A DNA stretch of 64,000 bases, from positions 1 to 64,000 of the forward strand of contig NZ_JAATHJ010000012.1 of assembly GCF_012034335.1 (NCBI RefSeq). Direction: 5' to 3'. Of the stretch, positions 54,127 through 62,394 are shown one piece after another (position 1 is the first letter of the stretch; every line of letters begins with the position of its first letter). Origin of the DNA: Alkalicoccus luteus. GTDB lineage: Bacteria > Bacillota > Bacilli > Bacillales > Salisediminibacteriaceae. A program made the translations under genes and the position numbers. The notes under the pieces are model-generated. The model ran no database searches and was not told the origin of the DNA. It saw nothing but the letters and a program-made list of their open reading frames with translations.

Positions 54127-55842
54127 TTAGTCCATCAGTTCAACATTTGTAAGCGGCTCACTGGTAGATGGATGTGGAACGTAACCAGAAACCCGTTCGC
54201 TGCCTGCGAGAACCGGAATCGAGTGTACGAGTGGAATCATCGGTGCTTCTTCATGAATGATTTCCTGCGCTTCCATGTAAAGCTCTGCACGCTCGTCTTC
54301 GTCGATCGTTACCTTCGCTTCATCGAGAAGCGCATCTACTTCATCATTGCGGTAGAAGTTACGGTTACCACCAGGAATGGCATCTGAGTGCAGCAGGTTG
54401 CCGAAGAAGTAATCTGGATCTCCGTTAACACCCGACCAGCCGAGCATGAACAAGTCATGTTCACCGGCTTCTGTCTGTTCCAGATAAGTCGCCCATTCCA
54501 TGCTGACGATGTTAGCCGTTACGCCAATTTCATCCAGGTTTGCCTGCATAACCTCTGCAGCACGCTGAGGATCCGGCATGTAAGGACGCGCAACCGGCAT
54601 CGTCCAGAGATCGAACTCGAGGTCCTCATAGCCTGCATCTTCAAGCATTTGCTGCGCGAGCTCCGGATCATACTCATATGCCTCAATCTCGTCATTATAG
54701 CCGAGGTAGTCAGGCGGAATCAGGTTCTTTGCCGGCTCTGCCTTATCAGCGTAAAGAAGGGAAATGAGGTTTTCTTTGTCAATCGCATGGTTGAGCGCAC
54801 GTCTCAGCTCTGGATCATCAAACGGCTCTTTATCTTCGTTAAAGCCAAGATAACCGATGTTATTGGTAGCACGCTCAAACGTCTGAACGCCCTCCTCACC
54901 ATCAAGCTGCTCCAAATCATCCGGGTTCAGACCATCCATAATGTCAATTTCCCCTGATCGAAGTGCCGTCAGACGAGCAGAGTTGTCAGGAATCACCTGG
55001 AAAATCACCTGGTCCAGCTTTGGAAGGTCCTCCTGCCAGTAGTCCTCATACTTCTCCAACACGATCGAGTCATCACGAGACCAGCTTACGAACTGGAATG
55101 GCCCCGTACCAACCGGATTCTCGTTAATCTCAGCACCATACTCTTCAAAAGCGGCAGGAGATGTGATGGAGAAGTAGCTCATGCCCATATTCTGAATAAA
55201 GGAGCCGAGCGGCTGATTCAGCACAAACTCGATTTCATAGTCATCGAGTACGTTGATTTCATCAATAACGTGCCCATCATCGCCTTCGAAACCACCGAAC
55301 TGTGTACCATAAACGCTGTATGCGTATCCCTCATCTGCAAAGTGGAATTCATGATCCGGATCGGCCCAGCGCTCAAAGTTCAGTTTGACCGCATCGGCAT
55401 TAAAGTCCGTTCCATCATGGAATGTGACGCCTTCTCTCAGCTGGAACGTATAACGAGTTCCGTCGTCATGCACTTCCCAGTCTTCTGCAAGGCCTGGCTG
55501 AATTTCAAATGAATCTTCTTCAAAGCTGAGCAGCGACTCATAAATTTGTTCCGTTACCCTGGAGGATTCCCCGTCTGTAACGCTCGCATAATCGAGACTG
55601 ACGGAATCACCGCCTCTGGCAAAGATCAGTGTCTGATCCTCTGAAGGCGTCCCTGCTTCCTCACCGCCATCGTTGTCCTCCTCAGCACCAGCCTCATCAT
55701 TCTCCTCGGCACCATCGTCTGCAGCGTTGTTGGCTTCAGCGTTGTTGTCAACATTCGTGTTCCCTTCGTTGTTATCTCCGCCACAGGCCGTAAAAAGCAG
55801 TGCAGCTGCAGCAACGGACGTCAGTACAAGAGACTTTTTCAT
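54127..55842 (-). CDS. appA: Peptide-binding lipoprotein (AppA/DppA-like)
   Basis: This 571-residue SBP_bac_5 protein captures oligopeptides (or nickel/other ligands) outside the membrane. It has a lipoprotein signal ending LLFTAC, then an acidic Asn/Asp/Glu-rich linker (about 22-68). The binding domain carries the family motif TFHDGTDFNADAVKLNFERW and ENPVGTGPFQFVSW. The long acidic linker is unlike B. subtilis AppA and fits a saline or alkaline habitat. It starts 13 bases after appF. The ligand class is inferred from the operon. Confidence 0.9.
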   Translation of the reverse strand: MKKSLVLTSVAAAALLFTACGGDNNEGNTNVDNNAEANNAADDGAEENDEAGAEEDNDGGEEAGTPSEDQTLIFARGGDSVSLDYASVTDGESSRVTEQIYESLLSFEEDSFEIQPGLAEDWEVHDDGTRYTFQLREGVTFHDGTDFNADAVKLNFERWADPDHEFHFADEGYAYSVYGTQFGGFEGDDGHVIDEINVLDDYEIEFVLNQPLGSFIQNMGMSYFSITSPAAFEEYGAEINENPVGTGPFQFVSWSRDDSIVLEKYEDYWQEDLPKLDQVIFQVIPDNSARLTALRSGEIDIMDGLNPDDLEQLDGEEGVQTFERATNNIGYLGFNEDKEPFDDPELRRALNHAIDKENLISLLYADKAEPAKNLIPPDYLGYNDEIEAYEYDPELAQQMLEDAGYEDLEFDLWTMPVARPYMPDPQRAAEVMQANLDEIGVTANIVSMEWATYLEQTEAGEHDLFMLGWSGVNGDPDYFFGNLLHSDAIPGGNRNFYRNDEVDALLDEAKVTIDEDERAELYMEAQEIIHEEAPMIPLVHSIPVLAGSERVSGYVPHPSTSEPLTNVELMD

Positions 55843-55855
55843 TCCATTTCCCCCT

Positions 55856-56875
55856 TTATGATTGGTGTTCTATAGTGGTTTCTGCCGACTGTCGAGTACG
55901 TTCCTCCTTATAGAGGTGACAGGCAGCAAAATGGTTAGCTCTGATTTCTCTGAATTCAGGTACGACGCTGCGGCATTCTTCCATGACGTGCGGGCACCTT
56001 GTGTGGAATGGACATCCGGAAGGCGGATCCGCAGGACTGGGAACATCCCCTTCTAAAATAATGCGTTCCTTCTTCAGATCAGGATCCGGCTCCGGCACTG
56101 CGGACAATAAAGATTGCGTATAGGGATGCAGCGGCTCAGCATAAAGATCATCTTTATCTGCAAGCTCAACCATTTTCCCAAGGTACATCACACCGATCCG
56201 GTCACTGATATGCTTTACAACACTTAAATCATGTGCAATAAAAACATACGTTAGTCCGAATTGCTCCTGAAGATCCTCCATCAAATTCAGCACCTGGGCC
56301 TGGATCGATACGTCAAGCGCAGAAACCGGCTCATCGCAGATAATCAGTTTCGGACGTACAATCAGCGCCCGGGCTATCCCGATTCGTTGACGCTGCCCTC
56401 CGCTGAACTGGTGCGGATAGCGGGAAGCATGTTCAGGCGGAAGGCCGACAATTTCCAGAATTTCTTCTACCTTTTTTCGCCGTTCCTCCTTCGTACCAAT
56501 GCCGTGAACGATCAGCGGCTCCCCGAGAATTTTTTCGATTTTATGACGCGGATTCAACGACGCATACGGATCCTGAAAGATAATCTGCATATCGCGGCGC
56601 ATCTTGCGCATTTCTTCCTGAGAGAGAGAGGTAACATCTTTTCCCTCAAACAGCACTTCACCTGCTGTCGGTTCAATCAAACGGAGAATGGATTTGCCAG
56701 TTGTTGATTTTCCGCATCCTGACTCCCCGACAATTCCGAGAACTTCTTTTTCATATACATCAAAAGACACATCGTTTACAGCTTGCACATCCCCGATTCG
56801 GCGGCCAAACACGCCTCCCTTTATCGGAAAGAATTTCTTAAGGTTTTTGACTTGAAGCAGTGGCTGCTGGCTCAT
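55856..56875 (-). CDS. appF: Peptide ABC transporter ATPase (AppF/OppF-like)
   Basis: This 339-residue ATPase has Walker A GESGCGKS (50-57), signature [15 protein letters not shown], Walker [13 protein letters not shown] and the switch His in IAHDLSVV. The C-terminal oligopeptide-type extension has [14 protein letters not shown]. The ATG at 56875 has AAGGGGG 8 nt upstream and lies inside the 3' end of appD, giving a 38-bp overlap. It forms a heterodimer with AppD. Confidence 0.9.
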   Translation of the reverse strand: MSQQPLLQVKNLKKFFPIKGGVFGRRIGDVQAVNDVSFDVYEKEVLGIVGESGCGKSTTGKSILRLIEPTAGEVLFEGKDVTSLSQEEMRKMRRDMQIIFQDPYASLNPRHKIEKILGEPLIVHGIGTKEERRKKVEEILEIVGLPPEHASRYPHQFSGGQRQRIGIARALIVRPKLIICDEPVSALDVSIQAQVLNLMEDLQEQFGLTYVFIAHDLSVVKHISDRIGVMYLGKMVELADKDDLYAEPLHPYTQSLLSAVPEPDPDLKKERIILEGDVPSPADPPSGCPFHTRCPHVMEECRSVVPEFREIRANHFAACHLYKEERTRQSAETTIEHQS

Positions 56876-57875
56876 GGGGAGCACCCCCTTCCGAGTCATA
56901 AAGGAAGCAGCGGCAGTCATGCCCTGATCGAATCTTGAGCAGCTCCGGATTCTCTGTCAGACAGCGGTCAAAAACGTGTTCACACCTTGCAGCAAACCGA
57001 CATCCAGTTTGGACGGAGCCGGGCTTAGGAACGTTGCCCGGAATGGAATACAATCGTTCATCTCGACCTGACAGCTTTGGCAGCGAACGAATCAGTCCGA
57101 CGGTATACGGATGCTTAGGTGCTTTTAAGATCGTGCGAACATCCCCCTGCTCCACTACTTTACCGGCATACATGACAACTACTCTGTCGCATATTTCAGC
57201 TACGACCCCTAGGTCATGGGTAATCATCAGAATTGCTGTTCCTTTATCACGGTTCAGATTCTTCATGAGCTCAAGAATCTGAGCCTGAATAGTCACATCA
57301 AGTGCCGTGGTCGGCTCATCTGCAATCAGAATTTCCGGATCAGATGCCATCGCAATCGCGATCATGACGCGCTGCCTCATTCCTCCTGAAAGCTGATGTG
57401 GATATTCATATGCAATTTCCTCTGCCCGGGGAATACCGACGATTTTCAGCATTTCCACAGCTTTTTGATGCGCTTCTTTTTTAGTGAGCTTACGGTGCTT
57501 TCTTAATCCTTCGGTAATTTGAAAGCCAATTTTATAGAGTGGATCCAAGGAGGTCATTGGCTCCTGAAAAATCATGGACAATTTGTTTCCGCGAATAGCA
57601 CGGATCTGTTTTCCGCTTAGTTTTGTTAAATCCATCTTTCCGCCGTCTCCGGCTTCGAACAGAATTTCACCTCCAACAATCTTTCCCGGCGGATTCGGCA
57701 CCAGCCCCATGATCGAAAGTGATGTGACACTTTTTCCACATCCGGACTCCCCAACTACTCCGAGCACTTCTCCCTCATTAATATGAAAGCTGACATTATC
57801 CACGGCAGGGATCTCGCCGCTGTCGGTAAAGAAATGCGTCTGCAGATTCTTTACGTCGAGTACTTTTCTGCTCAT
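56838..57875 (-). CDS. appD: Peptide ABC transporter ATPase (AppD/OppD-like)
   Basis: This 345-residue ATPase has Walker A GESGCGKS (42-49), signature [16 protein letters not shown], Walker [13 protein letters not shown], His in ITHDLGVV and the C-terminal [15 protein letters not shown] cluster motif. It is the first gene of the operon, giving the order appD-appF-appA-appB-appC as in B. subtilis app. The ATG at 57875 has GGGGGG upstream. A TATAAT lies near 57929-57934 on the minus strand without a clear -35. Confidence 0.9.
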   Translation of the reverse strand: MSRKVLDVKNLQTHFFTDSGEIPAVDNVSFHINEGEVLGVVGESGCGKSVTSLSIMGLVPNPPGKIVGGEILFEAGDGGKMDLTKLSGKQIRAIRGNKLSMIFQEPMTSLDPLYKIGFQITEGLRKHRKLTKKEAHQKAVEMLKIVGIPRAEEIAYEYPHQLSGGMRQRVMIAIAMASDPEILIADEPTTALDVTIQAQILELMKNLNRDKGTAILMITHDLGVVAEICDRVVVMYAGKVVEQGDVRTILKAPKHPYTVGLIRSLPKLSGRDERLYSIPGNVPKPGSVQTGCRFAARCEHVFDRCLTENPELLKIRSGHDCRCFLYDSEGGAPHEPAATASSQKP

Positions 57876-58189
57876 GTTGTCCCCCCGGTTAAACTGTTAG
57901 TATGTACGCAATTAGAAATATTCAAAAAATTATATCTTAAAAAATAAATTACTACACTGTTACACATTTAGCAATTACTATTTTCAAATTTTTATAAGAT
58001 TCTGGATATACATGTAATTACATCAATCTTGTATGATATGCCTAAAGCCTTACGCATCAAGGTTCTCACGATCTATTTCGAATCTTGAAATATATGAAAC
58101 CACATGAAATCTTTTTTCGCTGCATTATGCTGCGATAGCGTTTATGAAATGCTTCACATAGTTCAGCGTGTCGAAAATCTCGGTTTAGG

Positions 58190-58338
58190 TGGATCGTATC
58201 TTCGGGTACTCGCTTTCCGGAAGGAACGGCCTCGGCTAACCGCTTCCTCCAGCTGTCCGCCGGATCTTCACCGCGTTCTGGTCCTGCCGGAGTCGAGGTC
58301 CTCCGAATTCAGCAGCTGGCAGGACAGGTGAAACGCCT
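58190..58338 (-). repeat. Dispersed repeat family 2, copy C (inverted)
   Basis: On the minus strand it reads GGCGTTTCACCTGTCCTGCC, then the shared blocks CTGCCAGCTG, CCTCGACTCC and CGTTCCTTCCGGAAAGCGAG as in copies A and B. After CCGAAGATAC it diverges, and the terminal hairpin of A and B is absent. Confidence 0.8.
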
Positions 58339-58754
58339 GATTTCTATTAGCACGAGCCTGCTGAACCTTCCCCCATACGACGTCTCTTTAATGATTAGTG
58401 ATGCCAGTGCTTCGCAGCATTCACCAGATATGCTACGGGCAGTCTGGGTCATCCAGCGACACCATCGCATCCGTGATTTTAGGCGACTGTTCGATTTCCC
58501 TCGTGCTAAGTTACTTTTGCGAAGGCTTACGTTGTTTTATTCGTTATAACGGTCTGTTATGTTGCGTAAGTTACTTTTGACCGCTGGTAAGTTCGTTTCA
58601 TTGAGTGCTCTGTTACAATTGTCGGGCGTTGGGCTTTTGCCATCCGCAACGTTGTTTTTACAGTCAACATTTCCTGCCAGAACAGCGCGGGGGTCGATAA
58701 GCAGCATACATCTGTATGAAAAAAAGCTCATCGGCTGTAGAGGATCCGTGAAAA

Positions 58755-58871
58755 GCCCGGGTTCGAGCGAAGCCTCATAGCCGTTCGATCTTGAACGGCC
58801 ATAAAAGCGCGAGCGGAGCCGGACCGGGTCTTAAAGGCTTCTCGCGAGAAGCCTGAGTCCGAGTGAAGCCG
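58755..58871. repeat. Cluster of short direct repeats and palindromes
   Basis: AGCCCGGGTTCGAGCGAAGCC and AGCCTGAGTCCGAGTGAAGC are imperfect direct repeats about 90 bases apart (first 20 bases of each compared). Between them lie the hairpin GCCGTTC-GATCTT-GAACGGC (58780-58799) and the perfect 18-bp palindrome at 58836-58853 (GGCTTCTCGCGAGAAGCC). Confidence 0.55.
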
Positions 58872-59029
58872 CGGTCTTCTCACTACAAATAGAGGTTTTC
58901 CCAGAGAAATAGCCGAATGTAAGCCCTCGACAGGCGACTGCTCGATTTTTCTTAGTTCCACCTAATCGTTTGATCCGTCCGTTCGTTCTCCTGTCCAGCG
59001 CTCGTTTTATTTCACTGCTTTCTCCAGCA

Positions 59030-59057
59030 CAAAAAAACGGGCACAGGCCCGTTTCTG
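59030..59057 (-). terminator. Terminator after the 59117 gene
   Basis: On the minus strand AAACGGGC pairs with GCCCGTTT around CTGT and runs into TTTTTTT. Confidence 0.85.
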
Positions 59058-59116
59058 ACAAACGTATGTCGTACCAGTTGCTTATCAAGTATGCCTGGAA
59101 CTGGAACAGTGATTTT

Positions 59117-59386
59117 TTAAAGCTGCGTTGTCTCTTGTACGGGGGCGCGGTTGTATTTTGTAAAAAACGCTCCAATGATCAGAAGGATGAAGGCTGCCGC
59201 GGCAGCAGGTGTTTCATACGGCAGAGCGAACGTATACGGTACTGCTATGATGACTGCCGCACTCAGCATACTTACAGGGGTTACGGCCGTTCTCCAGCCT
59301 TTCAAGCCTGCCATTCGTCTTCTCCGGATGCTCATAAAAGCAAACAGCGGCAGCAGCACCCAGAAAATAAGCCACATCGTGTTCAT
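59117..59386 (-). CDS. Hypothetical small membrane protein
   Basis: This 89-residue protein has three membrane segments (about 3-20, 35-53 and 58-76) and a basic loop RRRRMAGLKGWR. No family was recognised. The ATG at 59386 has GGGAG upstream. It follows the 59439 gene by 52 bases and may share a transcript with it, ending at the strong terminator at 59032. Confidence 0.6.
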   Translation of the reverse strand: MNTMWLIFWVLLPLFAFMSIRRRRMAGLKGWRTAVTPVSMLSAAVIIAVPYTFALPYETPAAAAAFILLIIGAFFTKYNRAPVQETTQL

Positions 59387-59438
59387 TCGTTACTCCCTTC
59401 CCTCTGCCGGCTAAAGCCCTTGATTCGTAATCTTATTC

Positions 59439-59603
59439 TCAAAAAAGAAATAAGATGATGAGAACAATTGCAGCGGCTTGCAGTATTGAAATGATAATCA
59501 GCTGATCTGCAGATTGATTGACACCAGGTATGAACCGCCTGCCGAGGAAGTTAATTGCAAGCATCAGCAGCAATCCCATTGAAAAAATGACAGCTGCCTC
59601 CAT
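59439..59603 (-). CDS. Hypothetical very small membrane protein
   Basis: This 54-residue protein has two membrane segments (about 4-20 and 35-53). The ATG at 59603 has GGGGGTG 5-7 nt upstream; another ATG lies 18 bases earlier over that site. No family was recognised. A terminator separates it from the gas vesicle operon, so a role in gas vesicles is not implied. Confidence 0.5.
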   Translation of the reverse strand: MEAAVIFSMGLLLMLAINFLGRRFIPGVNQSADQLIIISILQAAAIVLIILFLF

Positions 59604-59686
59604 AGCCTTCACCCCCCGCATTTTATGAAATCCTTTATGTATCAGCTCTTTCCATTATAAAGAAATGACAGCCGCACTGCCACACC

Positions 59687-59721
59687 AAAAAAGCAGAGCA
59701 CCGGTTTACGGATTCCTCTGC
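59687..59721 (-). terminator. Terminator of the gas vesicle operon
   Basis: On the minus strand GCAGAG (59716-59721) pairs with CTCTGC (59693-59698) and is followed by TTTTTTGG, 17 bases past the gvpJ stop. Confidence 0.75.
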
Positions 59722-59737
59722 CTTCCTGTCGGCGATA

Positions 59738-60058
59738 TTACTTTTTACTGCTTTCTTCCTGAGCGAGCAGTCTGTCTTCAAGCCGCTGGATTTTATCATG
59801 AAGTTCATTGTTTTCCCGCTGCAGCTCCACGCCTTTTGATGAATAGTAAGGGTCGGTTTCCCACCAGTCCATTCCAATCTCCTTTGCCTTATCCACAGAA
59901 GCAACGAGCAGTCGGATACGGATCGTAATGAGCTCAACTTCAGCGAGACTGATCGAAATATCCCCTGCAATCACTACACCTTTATCCAGTACGGTTTCCA
60001 ACACGTCTACAAGACTGTTTGAGGCCGTTGGGTGCTTTATCGCATCGAAATCTGACAT
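59738..60058 (-). CDS. gvpJ: Gas vesicle protein GvpJ
   Basis: GvpJ is a minor GvpA-family protein needed for gas vesicle nucleation or tip assembly. The 106-residue protein has the GvpA core (SLVDVLETVLDKGVVIAGDI, IRIRLLVASVDKAKEIGMDW), then WWETDPYYSSKG and a coiled-coil tail. It resembles Bacillus megaterium GvpJ. It is the last gene of the cluster, 17 bases after gvpK, and is followed by a terminator. Confidence 0.9.
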   Translation of the reverse strand: MSDFDAIKHPTASNSLVDVLETVLDKGVVIAGDISISLAEVELITIRIRLLVASVDKAKEIGMDWWETDPYYSSKGVELQRENNELHDKIQRLEDRLLAQEESSKK

Positions 60059-60075
60059 AATCGAATCGGCTCCTT

Positions 60076-60372
60076 TTATAGTAGATTCCCGAGAGGTCCA
60101 AGATCGATATTAAGATCCTCTGCGGTCAGTCCGAAATACTCTTTCATTTCTTCCATTTTCTCTTCAAGCGTATATAAAGCTTCGCCGAGCCTCTCAATTT
60201 CTTCATCGGACAGCGTGCCGCTGTCCACCCGTCTCATCGCCTGACGTTCCACCAGCTGCCTGACAAGCTCAATGACCGTCAATACCAGCTCGGCCAGTCC
60301 TTCCTGAGCTTTATCAGGATCAAGCGACACTCTGCCCGGGTGGCTGTTTAACAGTTCCGGAGTTTGATTCAT
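60076..60372 (-). CDS. gvpK: Gas vesicle protein GvpK
   Basis: This 98-residue GvpK family protein has GLAELVLTVIELVRQLVERQ and MRRVDSGTLSDEEIERLG. GvpK is an accessory protein required for vesicle formation. Its start overlaps the gvpS stop by 4 bases. Confidence 0.92.
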   Translation of the reverse strand: MNQTPELLNSHPGRVSLDPDKAQEGLAELVLTVIELVRQLVERQAMRRVDSGTLSDEEIERLGEALYTLEEKMEEMKEYFGLTAEDLNIDLGPLGNLL

Positions 60373-60581
60373 GTCGATTCCTCCTCCATTTCATGCTTGC
60401 GCTCCGTACTTTTGATCAGCGTATCGACTGATGTCAGCAGAATACGCAAGTCCAGGTAAACCAGGTCGATATCTGCAATGGAAATCATGATATCTCCTTT
60501 TAGCACAACGCCTTTTTCCAGTACTGCATCGAGCACGTCCAGCAGCGCAACATCTTTATCTTTATCCAGTTCCTGAAGCAC
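60369..60581 (-). CDS. gvpS: Gas vesicle protein GvpS (GvpA/J family)
   Basis: This 70-residue protein has a short GvpA-like core: LLDVLDAVLEKGVVLKGDIM, ISIADIDLVYLDLRILLTSV. It is the third GvpA-family member of the cluster and matches GvpS in size and in its place between gvpL and gvpK. It is a likely minor shell or nucleation component. Confidence 0.87.
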   Translation of the reverse strand: MLQELDKDKDVALLDVLDAVLEKGVVLKGDIMISIADIDLVYLDLRILLTSVDTLIKSTERKHEMEEEST

Positions 60582-60593
60582 TCTCTTTTCCTC

Positions 60594-61412
60594 CTAACTG
60601 GTCGTTTCTTTCTCTTCCAGTACTGCAAAATGATAGGGCGGCCAAGGTCCGGCTGCTTCTATTTTTATGCCGGTCTCTTCTTTCGTTAACTTTTCCTGCT
60701 CGCCTCTTAGTATGTCGGCTGCTGCCTTTGCAGCTTCCTCATCTTTAAACAGATAAACTCCGTTCCAGACCATATCCTCTGTGCGGCCGCTCAGCTTCTT
60801 CTCCCACACCTTTTTCCGGATTGAATCTGATGTATGCGGCTCCAGCAGACTGTGCAGCTGTTCACCTTTCTTTTTCAGCTCCTGATCCGCTCTCTCCTTC
60901 AGCCAGTTACTGAGCTTTTTTTTCTCAAAAAACTGCTTTCCTCGCGGCAGCTGCTCAATTTCTTCATATTTAGCCTGAATGTCCGCTTCTGTCTGCTGAA
61001 ACTGCGGATCAAAAACACTCCGGTCAGCATAGAGCTTCATGCTCCACTCCTGTTTTCCCTGCAGCTCTGAAAACAAGCGCTTCATGTCTGCAGCTCGTTC
61101 ATTCAGAAGAGACAAAAGCCCTTCCTTTTTCTCATACACGGTGCCAAAACTCAGCGGTATGACCATGGAGGCATGCTGCTGAAGTTCATGCATAATATGA
61201 TGATGATGATAGGCTCTGTCTTTCAGCCAGTGCATGTTTTCTACGTTAGTTTGTAAGGCTTCCTGATCATAGTCAGATTCGGGCACCTCGCAGCAGGCTG
61301 CAGAAATACCGTCTGACGTAACATATGCTACTTCCGTTTGAGGTTCAATTCCGGGAAGGCCGGGTTTTTCATTTCCCTCCGGCACAAACCCGAATACGTA
61401 TATAAGCGGCAT
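60594..61412 (-). CDS. gvpL: Gas vesicle protein GvpL (GvpF/L family)
   Basis: This 272-residue GvpF/L family protein starts PLIYVFGFVPEG and has VIPLSFGTVYEKKEGL, then a basic coiled-coil and the C-terminal AAGPWPPYHFAVLEE. The family is needed for assembly and binds GvpA monomers. It is a paralogue of GvpF, two genes upstream. It lies 3 bases after gvpG. Confidence 0.9.
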   Translation of the reverse strand: MPLIYVFGFVPEGNEKPGLPGIEPQTEVAYVTSDGISAACCEVPESDYDQEALQTNVENMHWLKDRAYHHHHIMHELQQHASMVIPLSFGTVYEKKEGLLSLLNERAADMKRLFSELQGKQEWSMKLYADRSVFDPQFQQTEADIQAKYEEIEQLPRGKQFFEKKKLSNWLKERADQELKKKGEQLHSLLEPHTSDSIRKKVWEKKLSGRTEDMVWNGVYLFKDEEAAKAAADILRGEQEKLTKEETGIKIEAAGPWPPYHFAVLEEKETTS

Positions 61413-61415
61413 TGA

Positions 61416-61649
61416 TTATCCCCCCTCTTGTTCCAGCTGCTTTGCAATCCGGTATCGCTCAAGCAGAATAGCTTCCTCGCTGTCGTATGCCTCCTCTGAG
61501 ATATCTCCGAGTTCCAGCATCATTTGCAGCCGCGCCAGCTTCTTCTGAATCGTTTCCAGATCATACAGCTCTTTATCGACTTCCTCTTTCACCTTCTCAC
61601 CGACAAACTTCACTGTGTCTATTGGCCAGGTGAACAATTTAAAAATCAT
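61416..61649 (-). CDS. gvpG: Gas vesicle protein GvpG
   Basis: This 77-residue GvpG family protein has FKLFTWPIDTVKFVGEKVKE and a helical C-terminus (LELGDISEEAYDSEEAILLE). It is an assembly accessory lying between gvpF and gvpL as in other clusters. Its start overlaps the gvpF stop by 4 bases. Confidence 0.92.
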   Translation of the reverse strand: MIFKLFTWPIDTVKFVGEKVKEEVDKELYDLETIQKKLARLQMMLELGDISEEAYDSEEAILLERYRIAKQLEQEGG

Positions 61650-62392
61650 GGGCTTCCTGCTTTCACTTTCAAGTCAATAAAATTGTAGGCAGGCCATGGA
61701 CCGGTATAGGAAAAATCAATGCGGTCCTTCCATTTTTCATAAATACGGTTCACTTCCAAGTCGAAAGCCTCTTCTTTGTCAGCATCGATTAGAAACGCTG
61801 CGTTCAGCAGCATGCGTTCGTTGATCGTTTCGTTTGATTTAGCTGCATCCGCGATCCGGGCCAGCGGTTGAAATACTTCTTTCTCAAACTCTTCGTGGAA
61901 GGATGTAACAAACTTTTTTGATGCTTCTCCGGCTGCCAGGTTTTCGTAGTAGGTGGAAGGCCTTGATCGATTATTCAGCTGCTGCTGCATTTTTTTCAGG
62001 GCCGGATTCTTCATTGCCTGTTCCTTCATCCACTCTTTTTTTCCGGTCAGCTTCAGTCCAACTTCCATCTTTCCTTCTATTTTCGGAAAGATCTGCTTAA
62101 ACTTACCATAGAGCTGGCTGGCAAATTCTTTCACATCTGCTTCTGACTCCACGACATTTCCAAAGCTGACAGGGATCACCGTGCAGTCTTTCATAACAGC
62201 TGCTACGGTATCCTGATGCGCTTTTGCATTTTTTCTATTTGGTTCATAGATCTGAACCGGAGCTTCAGCTGCGACAACACTTACATCTTTATACGAAATT
62301 GTACGTACGGGATATTCCGTTCCGTCGAAGGTGACGTGACGGACCGTCATCTTTTGCTTTCCCGGAATAACAGCGAACATGTAAAATCCCAT
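61646..62392 (-). CDS. gvpF: Gas vesicle protein GvpF (GvpF/L family)
   Basis: This 248-residue GvpF/L family protein has FYMFAVIPGKQ, VIPVSFGNVVESEADVKEF, KMEVGLKLTGKKEW and the C-terminal YTGPWPAYNFIDLKV. It binds GvpA and is essential in other bacteria. It lies 2 bases after gvpN and overlaps gvpG. Confidence 0.92.
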   Translation of the reverse strand: MGFYMFAVIPGKQKMTVRHVTFDGTEYPVRTISYKDVSVVAAEAPVQIYEPNRKNAKAHQDTVAAVMKDCTVIPVSFGNVVESEADVKEFASQLYGKFKQIFPKIEGKMEVGLKLTGKKEWMKEQAMKNPALKKMQQQLNNRSRPSTYYENLAAGEASKKFVTSFHEEFEKEVFQPLARIADAAKSNETINERMLLNAAFLIDADKEEAFDLEVNRIYEKWKDRIDFSYTGPWPAYNFIDLKVKAGSP

Positions 62393-62394
62393 TT

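Larger units (their letters stand above)
57876..59116. other. 1.24-kb stretch without a credible gene
   Basis: The left 180 bases are AT-rich and must hold the appD promoter. Then come repeat copy C (58190-58338), a segment with direct repeats of GTAAGTTACTTTTG (about 58507 and 58564), a hairpin cluster (58740-58870) and a terminator at 59032. Short open frames here lack ribosome sites or recognised similarity. It may be decayed mobile or repeat DNA. Confidence 0.65.

Noticed and set aside
58752-58780. GGGTTCGAG resembling a tRNA T-arm
   Set aside because: No acceptor, D or anticodon arm can be drawn around it, and it belongs to a short repeat unit found again 90 bases on.
58728-58961. Open frame of 77 codons with an internal repeat of RLxSxxGFSR
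   Set aside because: The peptide repeat reflects DNA-level direct repeats and palindromes; there is no ribosome site and no known family.
59439-59603. The two small membrane proteins as part of the gas vesicle operon
   Set aside because: A good terminator at 59687-59721 separates them from gvpJ, and they resemble no known gvp family.
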